NCBI GenBank assembly: GCA_964439625.1
Contig: CAYTPI010000001.1
Coordinates: forward strand, 1 to 64,000
DNA length: 64,000 bases
Origin: CAYTPI01 sp964439625
Lineage (GTDB): Bacteria; Chloroflexota; Anaerolineae; Aggregatilineales; UBA3940
Reading direction: 5' to 3'
Part shown: positions 42,458 through 51,493 of the stretch, in pieces
How the letters are laid out: each line of letters starts with the position of its first letter
Numbering within the stretch: position 1 is the first letter of the stretch
Program-made: the position numbers and the translations under genes
The notes under the pieces: generated by a model
Told to the model about the DNA's origin: nothing
The model's input: only the letters and a program-made list of their open reading frames with translations
The model's database searches: none

Positions 42458-42540
42458 GCCCCGTGCTTTTGACACACTCTTTGGGCTGATGGGCTCCTAA
42501 ATCAAAAGCACACACGCACGGCGTATGTGTTTTTATCATC

Positions 42541-42578
42541 AAAAGTTGGGGGCAGTGACCACCACACCATCTGCCCCC
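42541..42578 (-). terminator. Terminator of the tRNA-Gly/tRNA-Cys transcript
   Basis: Read on the minus strand: GGGGGCAG, 15-base loop, CTGCCCCC, then AACTTTTG. The perfect 8-bp GC-rich stem lies about 50 bases past the tRNA-Cys end. Confidence 0.75.
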
Positions 42579-42627
42579 GTTACCACACCCAAAAGGGGTA
42601 GGTCAGGAACCGCACATCCCTGCCTAG

Positions 42628-42698
42628 AGGCGACTATGGGAATCGAACCCATGTACAGGGTTTTGCAGACCCTTGCCTCGCCACTCGGCCAAGTCGCC
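42628..42698 (-). tRNA. tRNA-Cys(GCA)
   Basis: Acceptor GGCGACT/AGTCGCC, D arm GCC/GGC, anticodon stem AGGGT/ACCCT with loop CTGCAAA (GCA), T arm ATGGG/CCCAT with TTCGATT, discriminator T as normal for tRNA-Cys. 71 bases, CCA not encoded. Second in a two-tRNA transcript. Confidence 0.95.
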
Positions 42699-42754
42699 AT
42701 GATTATTGGTTTAGAATGAAAAAGGGGGTTCGCTGAAGCGCTTCCCCGGTACAG

Positions 42755-42828
<74 letters not shown>

Positions 42829-43112
42829 ATTTACTGAGAAGTATAGCAGAGGTGGCAGGCCAATGCAAGCATTTTGACGCAAATTGTTAAGTAGATATTA
42901 ATCACTGAGGTTTGATTTTAGAGATGGTCAAACAGGGCGGCTTCTGGATAAATCTGCATGCTGCGATTAAGCTATAAAACTGATTTTTCCAAGTGAGCGG
43001 GTTCCTTCCTCAGGCTCTCAGGGAAGCGTTTATACATTTAATTTATATGCTAAATAATGATTGATACTTATAGCATCCAGACAGATATGTCACAAGGTTG
43101 CCGAATTAGACA

Positions 43113-44264
43113 ATGAGACGTCGATTATTTGTGTTTATAGTTGTATCAAGTTTCATACTAACTTCATTAGCAGGCTGCGTGCAATCATCAGGGCAACCGG
43201 GAGCCACTGAAACGCTGGAGCCGAATATGGTACCGTCAGCATTGCCGCAAACGCCACCCCCACCTACCGGCACACTGAGCGTCACCAACCGCTATGATTT
43301 CGCCATCTGTGAACTCAACTTGTTTGACCAAGTATCAGCTCAATGGGGGCCCAATGTGCTGTCGAACGTGATGGTGCCGCAAGAGACGTTCACATGGGCG
43401 GAAGTGCCAGCAGGGACTGTGTCGATCCGGGCCATTGACTGCGATGGCACCCGTGTTATTTTTCGCAGCTATCGCCTCGGCGACAAAGGTCACCTTAAAG
43501 CACGTTTAACTGACTATTACGGCATCATGACGGTGACAAACCGCACACAAGTCGCAATCTGCAAACTGGACTTCACACCCGCATCAGATGACCTTCCCGT
43601 AATCCGGCCCTTGCACATTGAACAACTAGATGTCGGGGCCAATATTATTTTCAGCACCGATCAAGTCGATGATTACACTATTAAGGCGGAAACCTGCGAT
43701 GGGCAGTTAATAACAGATGCAGTAAGCCTGACGGGTATTGGTGAATTATACCAAGCGCTGGAAATTAAAGATACCGTTGATTTACGCTTTATCAATGAGG
43801 CAGGTGTTGCCATTTGTGCAATCACCTTGAACCCAGTCATTGACTGGGGGTGGGGTCTGAACCACCTGAGCGTCCCACTGGAAGTAGACGCAGTAGTCAA
43901 TATTCAGGGACTGCCATCCGTGCGCTATCGCTTGCGTGTCGTTGATTGTGACAACAATGTCCTCTGGTGGTCTGAGGAAACTTTCGCTCAGCATTCAGAT
44001 TTTACTATCACCCAGCCGGAGCACTACATCACAGTTAATAATCAGACCCAGCGTTCAATTTGCAATGTCTATTATAATTTTTCTGAAGCTGATGATGCTG
44101 TTAACCTCGGGTTAATGCTTGCTCAGGAAGGCATCCGTAATTTTACATCGCGTGTATTCTACGCGGCTCCTGGTCAGGTGGCTGTGACAGTCGAAACATG
44201 CGATGGAGTGTTAATAGACGAGACTTTGACGGTTCGCAGTGGGGCGGAGTTCATCGTCCGTTAG
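43113..44264 (+). CDS. Lipoprotein with four repeats of an unrecognised Cys-containing domain
   Basis: 383 residues. Signal MRRRLFVFIVVSSFILTSLA ends at GC (lipobox LAGC). After a Pro/Thr linker (to about residue 52) four repeats of about 80 residues follow. Each opens with a strand such as LSVTNRYDFAICELNL, MTVTNRTQVAICKLDF, FINEAGVAICAITLNP or ITVNNQTQRSICNVYY, and each has a later AIDCDGT, AETCDGQ, VVDCDNN or VETCDGV. One Cys sits in the IC motif and one in the CD(G/N) motif, so each repeat could hold a disulfide. Outside location would allow this. No family recognised. It overlaps the frameshifted receiver gene by 14 bases. Confidence 0.82.
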   Translation: MRRRLFVFIVVSSFILTSLAGCVQSSGQPGATETLEPNMVPSALPQTPPPPTGTLSVTNRYDFAICELNLFDQVSAQWGPNVLSNVMVPQETFTWAEVPAGTVSIRAIDCDGTRVIFRSYRLGDKGHLKARLTDYYGIMTVTNRTQVAICKLDFTPASDDLPVIRPLHIEQLDVGANIIFSTDQVDDYTIKAETCDGQLITDAVSLTGIGELYQALEIKDTVDLRFINEAGVAICAITLNPVIDWGWGLNHLSVPLEVDAVVNIQGLPSVRYRLRVVDCDNNVLWWSEETFAQHSDFTITQPEHYITVNNQTQRSICNVYYNFSEADDAVNLGLMLAQEGIRNFTSRVFYAAPGQVAVTVETCDGVLIDETLTVRSGAEFIVR

Positions 44265-44626
44265 CTTGTGCTAAAGCGTTGTCCACTTCTGCGACAAAAT
44301 CAGTCCAGTCGCAGGGCTTTGGCATAAAGCGCGCATGAAGCGAGAGTACTTCCGTCATACAATTAGACCGACCGCTAAACACAATCACAGGGAGATCGCG
44401 TAGATAAGGTGTCACGTCTGATCGCCCTGACGAGACTCAATCCATAGGGGTGTGCATGGTTCAAGTCGGTAATCAGCAAGTTTGGATGATATGCGCGGCA
44501 AAACTTCAATGCTTTGTCTCCGCGCCGAAAGCTCCGCACGCGCAGCCCGCGCTGGTTCTCTAGAATAAACCGAATGAGTTCTGTTAGGTCGGGGTGATCG
44601 TCAACATGCACAACCAGGGGCCGCAT
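44251..44626 (-). pseudogene. Frameshifted CheY-like response-regulator receiver
   Basis: From ATG 44626: MRPLVVHVDDHPDLTELIRF (acidic pair), NLLITDLNHAHPYGLSLVRA (phospho-Asp), then at about 44408-44415 the frame is lost and a false tail runs to a stop. In the other frame the domain continues as PYLRDLPVIVFSGRSN, RFMPKPCDWTDFVAEV (conserved Lys-Pro) and ends at 44251. The break fits loss of one AC unit from a short ACACAC run (376 bases where 378 would be in frame). A sequencing error is the alternative. Intact it would be a 125-aa single-domain receiver. No kinase adjoins it. Confidence 0.72.
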
Positions 44627-44790
44627 TGTGGCACGTAAGCCACTTAATTCTGGCTCACGTCCTGTTTCAAAGCTATGACTTAACAGAGGGACTTCATCGT
44701 ACAATATAACACGCAGTGTAACGGACAAATGCTCAGTTTACCCATTCATTGGTACTGGGGTCCTGGTCATTCGCTATTGATGCCTGCACA

Positions 44791-45570
44791 TCAGTGTGTG
44801 CTTTGTTGACGTTCTATTTGATTAAGCAAGCGAATGTAGAGACGTGCATTATGTGCTGGCACTTGGCTGCTGGCTCGTTCGAGCCGTTCAATAACGTGTG
44901 TGCTGTCCGTCCAGGCGATCCTTAGCAGGGCCTGCATTGCTAAGTTGCGTTCTAATGGCGAGGCAACATCAATGGAGTAAATGAGGAAATCAATAGCAGC
45001 AGCGCCACAGTTGACGAAAGCATGCATTGACGCCTGTCTTACCTCTGCTGATTCTGTTACCATGCTCAATAGTGTTGGGAATGTCTCTCGGATGGCATCA
45101 CCATGGGTATGCCCAATCATACCAAGTGCATGGGCCGCCTCGCGTCGCACCCATATATCGTCATCATATAGGGCCCCCAATAAAGCGTGGATTGCCTCTG
45201 GGTTGGCAATTTCGCCAAGTGCGGCAACCGCTTCACGCCGTACCAACTCGTGCTCATCCCACAGGGCACCACACAGACCAGCAACGCTGCGCATCTCAGG
45301 GATTTTACCTAGGATGCGACAGGCCTCTACGCGCACGCCGACACTTGTATCGTAAAGTGCATTGAGTAGTCCCGGTACAGCCGTACTGCCAGCTTGAGCA
45401 AGTGCTTTCGCCGCTTGTGGTCTGGAATGCCACTTCTTGAGCGCCGTCAACAGTGCGGCAACAGATGTCTCGCCCCCGATGTGGGGCTCACGACCACTCC
45501 AAGGTTGGCGTGTATTCGTGCCAATGCGTGGTTCTTTGAGAGTCGTAAATTTAATATGTGGATGTGACAT
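44791..45570 (-). CDS. HEAT-repeat protein
   Basis: 259 residues of tandem HEAT/PBS-lyase-type repeats of about 31 residues: AVPGLLNALYDTSVGVRVEA, GLCGALWDEHELVRREAVAA and LGEIANPEAIHALLGALYDD then DIWVRREAAHALGMIG. At least five or six repeats form a solenoid from about residue 40 to 250. No signal peptide, so cytoplasmic. HEAT solenoids bind proteins; related PBS-lyase-like repeats are found in phycobilisome linkers and in ordinary scaffold proteins. The N-terminus is basic and disordered. Partner unknown. Confidence 0.9.
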   Translation of the reverse strand: MSHPHIKFTTLKEPRIGTNTRQPWSGREPHIGGETSVAALLTALKKWHSRPQAAKALAQAGSTAVPGLLNALYDTSVGVRVEACRILGKIPEMRSVAGLCGALWDEHELVRREAVAALGEIANPEAIHALLGALYDDDIWVRREAAHALGMIGHTHGDAIRETFPTLLSMVTESAEVRQASMHAFVNCGAAAIDFLIYSIDVASPLERNLAMQALLRIAWTDSTHVIERLERASSQVPAHNARLYIRLLNQIERQQSTH

Positions 45571-45849
45571 TTCGGTGGAAAAGCCCCTACAGAAAACTTG
45601 CCACGAATGGTAAGTATAGCATTATTGTCAGTCAGATTCGAGTTGGGCTAGCTAACCGATCACAACAAAATACATCTGGCATCAAGGCACTTTTTCGGTG
45701 TCCCATCTCAATGCTTGCACACCGCATTACTCCTTAAGGCGACAGTCGCTCAATTGATCGTTATAGTTAAGCGAAACGTAAGAGATAGCTAGGCGCGCTA
45801 CTCCAACTTCCAAATACATCCACACCAATTAGTACTGGAGTTTATTTTA

Positions 45850-46791
45850 ATGAAGCGACAGTTCTCTTTACTTATTCTCCTGATTTTGACGGCTAGTGTG
45901 GCTGCCTGCACCGCAACTATGCCAGAGGCTACACCGCAAGCTACAATCATTGAGGATGCGCCAACCGAAGCAGAAAACGAGAGCGACCCAACAGCAGAAC
46001 CAACGGAGACTCAGCGAGGTGGTTTTGTTGCTTCTAGTGGAGCGATTGCTGATTTACCCGGCTTGAGGTTGCAGCGTATTGCTGATACAACTGCCTGTAT
46101 CAGCTCAGTGACGGAACCTGCCATAACATTAGAACCGGTTGTCTACGATACCAGCTTGCTGTGTCTGTTTAACTTTGCAGTCGGTGAAGGTGCTGCTCCG
46201 ATTGTGGTCACATTGACTGACCCCGAAGGTATCACTTACAACGAAACGTTTGAGTTCTTCGAAACAGACAATGGATTTACTGAGTTACTTGGGACGACGC
46301 TCGGTGTTAAGGCGCAGTTTCGAGGAGGGGTTGGTAGCGCCCCGATGGTAACATTCGTCATGCGCTTTGATGCAACCCTGCCAACGGGCGAATGGACAGT
46401 TGTGGCAGATAATGGTCTCGTTCGTGCAGAGGAGGTTATTGTGGTAGAGCGGCTAGAACCGCTCTCCGCAGCTATCCCCGATGGTTACCAGGGAAACCCA
46501 TTTACTTATGAGGAAACCAGTGAATTTGTAACAGGCGATGAAGTTACACTGGTTGGCACAGGCTACCAAGCTGAGAGCGAGCTAGACCTTGCTTTGTACG
46601 CCCTCGAGTTTAACTCGACACTGCTGCCATATTACAGCACTGTCGTTCAAACTGACGCCGAGGGAGACTGGCAAGCGGCTTTTGAAGTAGGGTCAGATAC
46701 GCCAAGCCTACAATATCAGGTTGTGGTAAACCCTAGAGAATTATCTCGCCCTGTAAACGCCTTCGGCACGACGTTTAACGTTGCGCGTTAA
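45850..46791 (+). CDS. Lipoprotein of unknown function
   Basis: 313 residues with ACTGGAGTTTATTTTA before the ATG. Signal MKRQFSLLILLILTASVAAC is a lipobox, followed by a Thr/Glu/Pro linker to about 55. The mature part is beta-rich: CISSVTEPAITLEPVVYDTS, APIVVTLTDPEGITYNETFE, TLPTGEWTVVADNGLVRAEE, and later FVTGDEVTLVGTGYQAESEL with ALYALEFN and DAEGDWQAAFEVGSDTP. The repeated beta-sandwich style suggests two Ig-like domains. No family recognised. Convergent with the next gene, overlapping by 4 bases. Confidence 0.75.
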   Translation: MKRQFSLLILLILTASVAACTATMPEATPQATIIEDAPTEAENESDPTAEPTETQRGGFVASSGAIADLPGLRLQRIADTTACISSVTEPAITLEPVVYDTSLLCLFNFAVGEGAAPIVVTLTDPEGITYNETFEFFETDNGFTELLGTTLGVKAQFRGGVGSAPMVTFVMRFDATLPTGEWTVVADNGLVRAEEVIVVERLEPLSAAIPDGYQGNPFTYEETSEFVTGDEVTLVGTGYQAESELDLALYALEFNSTLLPYYSTVVQTDAEGDWQAAFEVGSDTPSLQYQVVVNPRELSRPVNAFGTTFNVAR

Positions 46792-47204
46792 TTTCCTGCA
46801 CGCGTTTCTTCATCTTCAATCTCGATCTGCTGACGGGCGTAAGCGAGTGCTTCGTCCAAGGTTGCAAATAGCTTCGCATGCGACAAGTTGTACTGAAGCT
46901 GATCGAGCGCCATCCTGCCGAAGCGTGCGACGTCATGGTCAGAGACCAACAACGGTCGCATCCGCGCGTCTTTCAGACCCCCTTTTTTCGCGTTTCTCGC
47001 ACCGCCGAGCGCCATCATCAGGTCGGTAAATGAGGGGGTAAGCTGAGTATAGTCCGAGACTCGATAGATCGGGCCAGCCATGCCCTCGGCTGCCTCTGAG
47101 ACCATCTCGGAGGTAATCAAAGCGAGACGTTCATAATCGACTGGGTTGGTAAATGTCAAGACGAGTATCGGTTCATCCGAGTAGCATTCTAGCTCTACAG
47201 GCAT
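46788..47204 (-). CDS. Unknown 138-aa protein, possibly STAS/SpoIIAA-like
   Basis: Alternating strands and helices: VELECYSDEPILVLTFTNPV, ALITSEMVSEAAEGMAGPIY, RVSDYTQLTPSFTDLMMALG, MRPLLVSDHDVARFGRMALD, HAKLFATLDEALAYARQQIE. A closing helix with FATLDEALAYAR is typical of SpoIIAA/SEC14-like and STAS-like proteins, where a last helix follows the final strand. The fold guess rests on that alone. No signal peptide. ATG 47204; the upstream gap to 47408 holds nothing else. Confidence 0.6.
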   Translation of the reverse strand: MPVELECYSDEPILVLTFTNPVDYERLALITSEMVSEAAEGMAGPIYRVSDYTQLTPSFTDLMMALGGARNAKKGGLKDARMRPLLVSDHDVARFGRMALDQLQYNLSHAKLFATLDEALAYARQQIEIEDEETRAGN

Positions 47205-47407
47205 AATCAGATCGTGCTCCCAAAACCGTGGTGGATTCTAGCGGAGAAACAATAGCAGGTTGTTGCTATGAGTACCATCAGAACTATAAAAATTCGCGAA
47301 ACTGAAAAAAGATTGCCGAGTCTATGGTTGAGAACGTTGCTTTTTAGGTCTCAAAATAGGTCAGTTGAGGGATGCGTGTTGCGTGCTGCGCAACTATCTT
47401 TAATCTG

Positions 47408-47698
47408 ATGCTAGATCGTCAGCCAGAGCGATACATCTATGCCAAAAAAGTCTCTTTCCGTGCCTTTATCAAACGCCGCCGCCCAGACCTTGATGTGCCC
47501 GTGGTCGATAAGCTCTGTGTTGAGCTGATGGATGATGTCCTAACGACTCAAAGCGTGACAGAAACGCAGGTCAGCCCCAGCCGCTTGAAAGAAATCCAAC
47601 AGACGCTGGATGAACGTTTTGGCTTTAGGGCTGAGCCTGATCTGTATAATGTGCACGAAAATGTGCTTAATCAGCTAATTGGAAAGATGGGGGCGTAG
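47408..47698 (+). CDS. Unknown 96-aa helical protein
   Basis: From ATG 47408 (MLDRQPERYIYAKKVSFRAF), an in-frame codon at 47372 giving a Cys-rich MRVACCATIFN prefix is not preferred. Basic N-terminal half (IKRRRPDLDVPVVDKLCVEL) and acidic second half (SRLKEIQQTLDERFGFRAEP, DLYNVHENVLNQLIGKMGA). Looks like a cytoplasmic helical protein. Its end overlaps the convergent transporter gene by 32 bases. No family recognised; the overlap lowers confidence slightly. Confidence 0.55.
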   Translation: MLDRQPERYIYAKKVSFRAFIKRRRPDLDVPVVDKLCVELMDDVLTTQSVTETQVSPSRLKEIQQTLDERFGFRAEPDLYNVHENVLNQLIGKMGA

Positions 47699-48614
47699 TG
47701 TCTGCTGCAGCTTCATCCTCAGGGGCGACGACTGCTTGTTGTTTGCGATAGGCGACAAACGCAACGCCTGTGATGATCAAAGGTAGTGCGATCCAGGCGC
47801 TGCCTGTGATCTCTTCGCCACCCACAAAGACCCCCAGTAGCAAGGCGATCGCCGGGTTGATGTAAGCATAGCTTAAGGCCAGCGACGGTTTGACATGCTT
47901 CAAGAGGTACATGTAGGCCGTCAGTGTTAGGATCGAGCCAAACGTAATCAGGTAGATCAGTGCCAGCGTGGCGTTCAGTGTAGGTGCCCCCACAATTTGC
48001 TCGCTGCGCACAACTGCGACAAGGGTTAGGGCTATGCCACCCACCAGCATCTCGACTGCGGTTCCCATTGGTGCTTCGGGCATGTCGATGTGCTTACTCC
48101 ACACCGAACCAAACGACCATGTGACAATTGCAAACAGCACCAAGCCGATTCCGATTGGGTTGGCTTGCAGATTGCCCTCCAATGTCAGCACACTAACGCC
48201 TACCATCCCAATGACGATTCCAACCCACTCGGTGATGGACGGACGATCACCCCAAAGCATACTGAATAACACCGCTACCAATGGGGATGATGCGATCAGC
48301 GTAGCCACCAAGCCTGAATAGACGGTTTCTTCCGCCAGTGCCACACTGCCCATCCCACCGACAAACAGTAAAATACCGACACCGCCGCCATTCACCCATT
48401 GTTTGATCGGCGGGAGCTGATACCCACGCGCTAATGAATAAATGAACATCAACGACCCAGCAATCAAAAAGCGGATTGCCATCATGAGGTAAGGTGGGTA
48501 GCTCTCAAGCGCAAACACAATGGCTAAGTAGGTTGTGCCCCACACAAGATAGACAGTTAATAGGGCGAGTACGATCAGAACACGACTACCACTACTGGAA
48601 CTTAATGCCTGCAT
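47667..48614 (-). CDS. EamA/DMT-family transporter
   Basis: 315 residues with ten membrane helices in two EamA halves. First: LLTVYLVWGTTYLAIVFALE, FLIAGSLMFIYSLARG, YSGLVATLIASSPLVAVLFS and MLWGDRPSITEWVGIVIGMV. Second: WSFGSVWSKHIDMPEAPMGT, LIYLITFGSILTLTAYMYLL, LALSYAYINPAIALLLGVFV, GEEITGSAWIALPLIITGVA. The W-GT/W-K motifs and helix count fit PF00892 (RhaT/YedA type), exporters of amino acids or metabolites. Divergent from the Lrp regulator, a common pairing in which the regulator controls the exporter. Confidence 0.92.
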   Translation of the reverse strand: MQALSSSSGSRVLIVLALLTVYLVWGTTYLAIVFALESYPPYLMMAIRFLIAGSLMFIYSLARGYQLPPIKQWVNGGGVGILLFVGGMGSVALAEETVYSGLVATLIASSPLVAVLFSMLWGDRPSITEWVGIVIGMVGVSVLTLEGNLQANPIGIGLVLFAIVTWSFGSVWSKHIDMPEAPMGTAVEMLVGGIALTLVAVVRSEQIVGAPTLNATLALIYLITFGSILTLTAYMYLLKHVKPSLALSYAYINPAIALLLGVFVGGEEITGSAWIALPLIITGVAFVAYRKQQAVVAPEDEAAADTTPPSFQLAD

Positions 48615-48739
48615 CCACTCAGCTTTCTAAGCAAACTATCACCAATACCTCGATAGTTTACACAGTACATTTTGAATAGTACAGTTGAGATCGAAAGCAA
48701 GTATCCAATAATGCCTTGAAAAAGAAAGTAAATTAAGCA

Positions 48740-49213
48740 ATGACTGTTGATCATGAAAAGACGCTGGACGAGGTCGGCTGGCACATCCTTGAGCTGTTGC
48801 AGGAGGATGCACGTAGGTCTTATCGGGAGATTGGTGAAATGGTTGGGTTAACGCCGCCCGCAGTTGCTGAGCGTATCCGTCGCATGGAAGAGGTCGGCAT
48901 CATTCAAGGCTATCACGCTGATATTAACCTAGCGAAGACTGGGCGCAGTGTTTTGGCATTCGTCCACCTGGCAAATAACGCCGCCCAATCAATGTACTTT
49001 CGGGATGCCGTTGGGGATATCCCCGAAATACTGGAATGTCACTGCATTACCGGCAGCGAGTCTTATATTCTTAAGGTGGCAGTCGCCAGTGTTGCCCATT
49101 TGGAGCATTTTTTATTGAACATGAAAGCCTATGGGGAAGTCCGTACTTCTTTGGTGCTCTCCGTCCAAGTGATTCGGCGCACAGTTGGTAAACCAGTTCT
49201 ACCGAAGATATGA
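48740..49213 (+). CDS. Lrp/AsnC-family transcriptional regulator
   Basis: 157 residues. HTH (about 10-60): LDEVGWHILELLQEDARRSY, REIGEMVGLTPPAVAERIRR and MEEVGIIQGYHADINLAKTG is the standard AsnC start. The RAM effector domain (about 70-150) follows: VLAFVHLANNAAQSMYFRDA, PEILECHCITGSESYILKVA, VLSVQVIRRTVGK. Forms dimers and octamers and senses amino acids. Its divergent neighbour is the EamA transporter, so amino-acid-controlled export is a reasonable inference. ATG 48740 chosen because the HTH starts soon after. Confidence 0.92.
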   Translation: MTVDHEKTLDEVGWHILELLQEDARRSYREIGEMVGLTPPAVAERIRRMEEVGIIQGYHADINLAKTGRSVLAFVHLANNAAQSMYFRDAVGDIPEILECHCITGSESYILKVAVASVAHLEHFLLNMKAYGEVRTSLVLSVQVIRRTVGKPVLPKI

Positions 49214-49272
49214 ACTGCTGCGCGCCGCTTGGTACAGTCATAAGGATAATCTCAGTAGTTTAGGATACTCAA

Positions 49273-49638
49273 ATGGCAAAAATAACCGTAGTTGATGGTC
49301 CAAGCTTTGAGGCCGATGAAAACACCCGGTTGATAAAGGCGATTGAAGGGGCTGGCGTTGATATTCTGCACCGCTGCGGCGGCTACGCCGGCTGCACCAC
49401 CTGTCGCGTTGAATTCGTCGAAGGCGAGCCAACCAGCATAACTCAAGCGGAGTTGACCAAACTAACCGATGGCGAGAACTTAGAAAAGTTTCGTTTAAGC
49501 TGTCAGATATTGTGCTCGCATGATATGACAGTTAAGCCGCTGTTCCGCCTGAGTGAGATGGAAAACATGGACGATGCCGGGCCAGAGCCTAAAGACCAGA
49601 TTACGCCTGACCCTGAATGGACTGAGCGTCCCTACTAG
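49273..49638 (+). CDS. Plant-type [2Fe-2S] ferredoxin
   Basis: 121 residues. MAKITVVDGPSFEADENTRL is the beta-grasp start. The cluster cysteines are CGGYAGCTTCRVEF (positions about 36, 41, 44) and the last Cys in RLSCQILC. The spacing C-x4-C-x2-C fits PF00111. A C-terminal tail of about 35 residues is acidic (MENMDDAGPEPKDQITPDPE) and is longer than in simple ferredoxins. Electron carrier in the cytoplasm. Its redox partner is not in view. Overlaps the end of the convergent GH13 gene by 4 bases. Confidence 0.92.
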   Translation: MAKITVVDGPSFEADENTRLIKAIEGAGVDILHRCGGYAGCTTCRVEFVEGEPTSITQAELTKLTDGENLEKFRLSCQILCSHDMTVKPLFRLSEMENMDDAGPEPKDQITPDPEWTERPY

Positions 49639-51062
49639 CAACTGATGAGTACCGCGGCTGACCGGGCAGGGATAGCCACCTGCCCGTCGCGGTTGACTTG
49701 GCTTTCACCCCATACAGCGCGAAACGTCTCCGTAGCGTCATCGAGTTGAACCAGCGCTTCTACCTGACCGGTATTGAATATCACGATGGCTGTCGTAGCG
49801 TTCAGTACTCGTTTGAACGCGAAAATCTTTTTTTCTGCTACTAGAATGCGGAAATCACCCGTGCGTAGCACGGGGTATGTATGCCGCATCTGTGTCGCAC
49901 GACGGTAGAAGTTGCGTAGGTCATGGGGCGGCTTGTCACCCCACGGGTATGATTCGCGGCTCGCTGGGTCTTTGCCGCCGCTTAAGCCCATTTCGCTCCC
50001 GTAGTAGATGCAGGGCGCGCCGGGCATCGTCATTTGGAAAAGAACACATAATTGCAAAGCGGTAACGTCGTCTTGGACAATATGCAGCATCCGCGCCGTA
50101 TCATGGCTGTCTAGCAGGTTGAGCTGCGCTAGGTTGACCTCCCACGAGCGTCGAGCGTGCATATCATTAACGATCTTGGCGAAATGCCCCGCATCCAGTG
50201 GGTCAACGGGGAACTGAGATAACGCATAGCTTGGGCGGATAGTCTCTGCGCCAAAGAAACTAATGCTTGACCACGCAAAGATATAGTTCATGGTGGCGTC
50301 AAAGCGGTCACCTGTGAGCCATTCCTCCGCTACTGACCAAATTTCGCCCACGATGTAGGCCTCAGGGTTTAGGCCCTTAACTGCCTCGCGAAACTGCTCC
50401 CAAAAACCGGGCACTTCAATTTCAGCGGGGACGTCCAAGCGCCAGCCATCAATGCCAAAGTTGATCCAGTAGCGCGCTACATCGAGGAAATATTGCTGCA
50501 CGTCGGGGTTGCTAAAATTGAACTTTGGCAGGGCAGGAAGGTTCCACCATGCTGCATAGTTGAAGGGGGCATCAGGGCCGCTGCTGTACGGACGCAAGGG
50601 CCAATCGTGGATGATGAACCAGTCGATATAAGGTGAATTACCACCTTCTTCTAATATATGATGAAACTGCCAAAAGCCGCGGCTGGCGTGGTTGAAGACG
50701 CCATCCAGCACGATGAACATCTCGCGAGCGTGTACCTCATCAATCAGGTGGCGCAGCGCTGTATTGCCCCCCAACAGCGGGTCTACTTGATAGTAGTCAA
50801 ATGTGTGGTAGCGATGGTTAGCAGCACTGGCAAAGATCGGGTTGAGGTAGAGAGCCGTCACGCCTAAATTGTGAAGATAGTCCAGCTTCTCTGCGATGCC
50901 ATACAAGTCGCCGCCATGGTATCCCTGCTCCGCTGGGTCACTGCCCCAAGCTTTAAAGGTTACACTAGGTGGATGTTGCAGCCTGTCAGAGCGGCGAAAG
51001 CGGTCGGGAAATATCTGGTAAAACACAGCGTGCTTGACCCAATCTGGCGTTTTAAACGACAT
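49635..51062 (-). CDS. GH13 amylase-family enzyme (neopullulanase/cyclomaltodextrinase-like)
   Basis: 475 residues. AVFYQIFPDRFRRSDRLQHP, ALYLNPIFASAANHRYHTFD, FIVLDGVFNHASRG (conserved region I), GIDGWRLDVPAEIEVPGFWE (nucleophile Asp, region II), YIVGEIWSVAEEW (acid Glu, region III), LNLLDSHDTARMLHI (region IV Asp). YQIFPDRF with HHI-like insert fits the CDase/maltogenic subfamily, but without its N-terminal domain. No signal peptide, so intracellular maltodextrin or cyclodextrin hydrolysis. Not in an operon with transporters. Confidence 0.93.
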   Translation of the reverse strand: MSFKTPDWVKHAVFYQIFPDRFRRSDRLQHPPSVTFKAWGSDPAEQGYHGGDLYGIAEKLDYLHNLGVTALYLNPIFASAANHRYHTFDYYQVDPLLGGNTALRHLIDEVHAREMFIVLDGVFNHASRGFWQFHHILEEGGNSPYIDWFIIHDWPLRPYSSGPDAPFNYAAWWNLPALPKFNFSNPDVQQYFLDVARYWINFGIDGWRLDVPAEIEVPGFWEQFREAVKGLNPEAYIVGEIWSVAEEWLTGDRFDATMNYIFAWSSISFFGAETIRPSYALSQFPVDPLDAGHFAKIVNDMHARRSWEVNLAQLNLLDSHDTARMLHIVQDDVTALQLCVLFQMTMPGAPCIYYGSEMGLSGGKDPASRESYPWGDKPPHDLRNFYRRATQMRHTYPVLRTGDFRILVAEKKIFAFKRVLNATTAIVIFNTGQVEALVQLDDATETFRAVWGESQVNRDGQVAIPARSAAVLISC

Positions 51063-51106
51063 CCAGCCTCCCGTATGATGTTCAGATAATCGTCAAGATA
51101 GGGTAT

Positions 51107-51493
51107 TTAAAAGACGCGACCAAGGGCAATACCGAGCAGCAACCCTACGATCCCTACCACAACCTGCCCAGTGATGTTACCTACAGCAAGCACAGGACTG
51201 TTCTGCAATAGTGTGTTGGAGTCAAAAATGAAGGTAGAGAACGTGGTGAATGCGCCCATGAAGCCTGTTAGAATGACAAATAAGGCCTCTTCCGAGAGTA
51301 GCCCGCGTTGATTCGTCAAGGCCCAAACTAGCCCGAACAAGAAACAACCCAAGATGTTTATGCTGAACGTCCCCCAAGGGAACCCGCCAGTTGGGCTAAC
51401 CGCACGCTGAACAAGTGTGCTTAGAAAATAGCGACTCAAGGTGCCAAACCCACCTGCTAAGCCGACAAGCACAAGCAAAGAGAAGCGTGGCAC
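51107..51493 (-). CDS. crcB: Fluoride exporter CrcB/Fluc
   Basis: 128 residues with four helices: LVLVGLAGGFGTLSRYFLST, GTFSINILGCFLFGLVWALT, FVILTGFMGAFTTFSTFIFD and ITGQVVVGIVGLLLGIALGR. GG-G---RY, GT---N--G and TGF-GAFTTFSTF are the Fluc motifs; the last holds the phenylalanine box lining the fluoride pore. Dimeric fluoride channel in the membrane. GTG start overlapping the stop of the upstream WD40 gene (TAGTG), so translation is coupled. No fluoride riboswitch core was seen at this position. Confidence 0.93.
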   Translation of the reverse strand: MPRFSLLVLVGLAGGFGTLSRYFLSTLVQRAVSPTGGFPWGTFSINILGCFLFGLVWALTNQRGLLSEEALFVILTGFMGAFTTFSTFIFDSNTLLQNSPVLAVGNITGQVVVGIVGLLLGIALGRVF

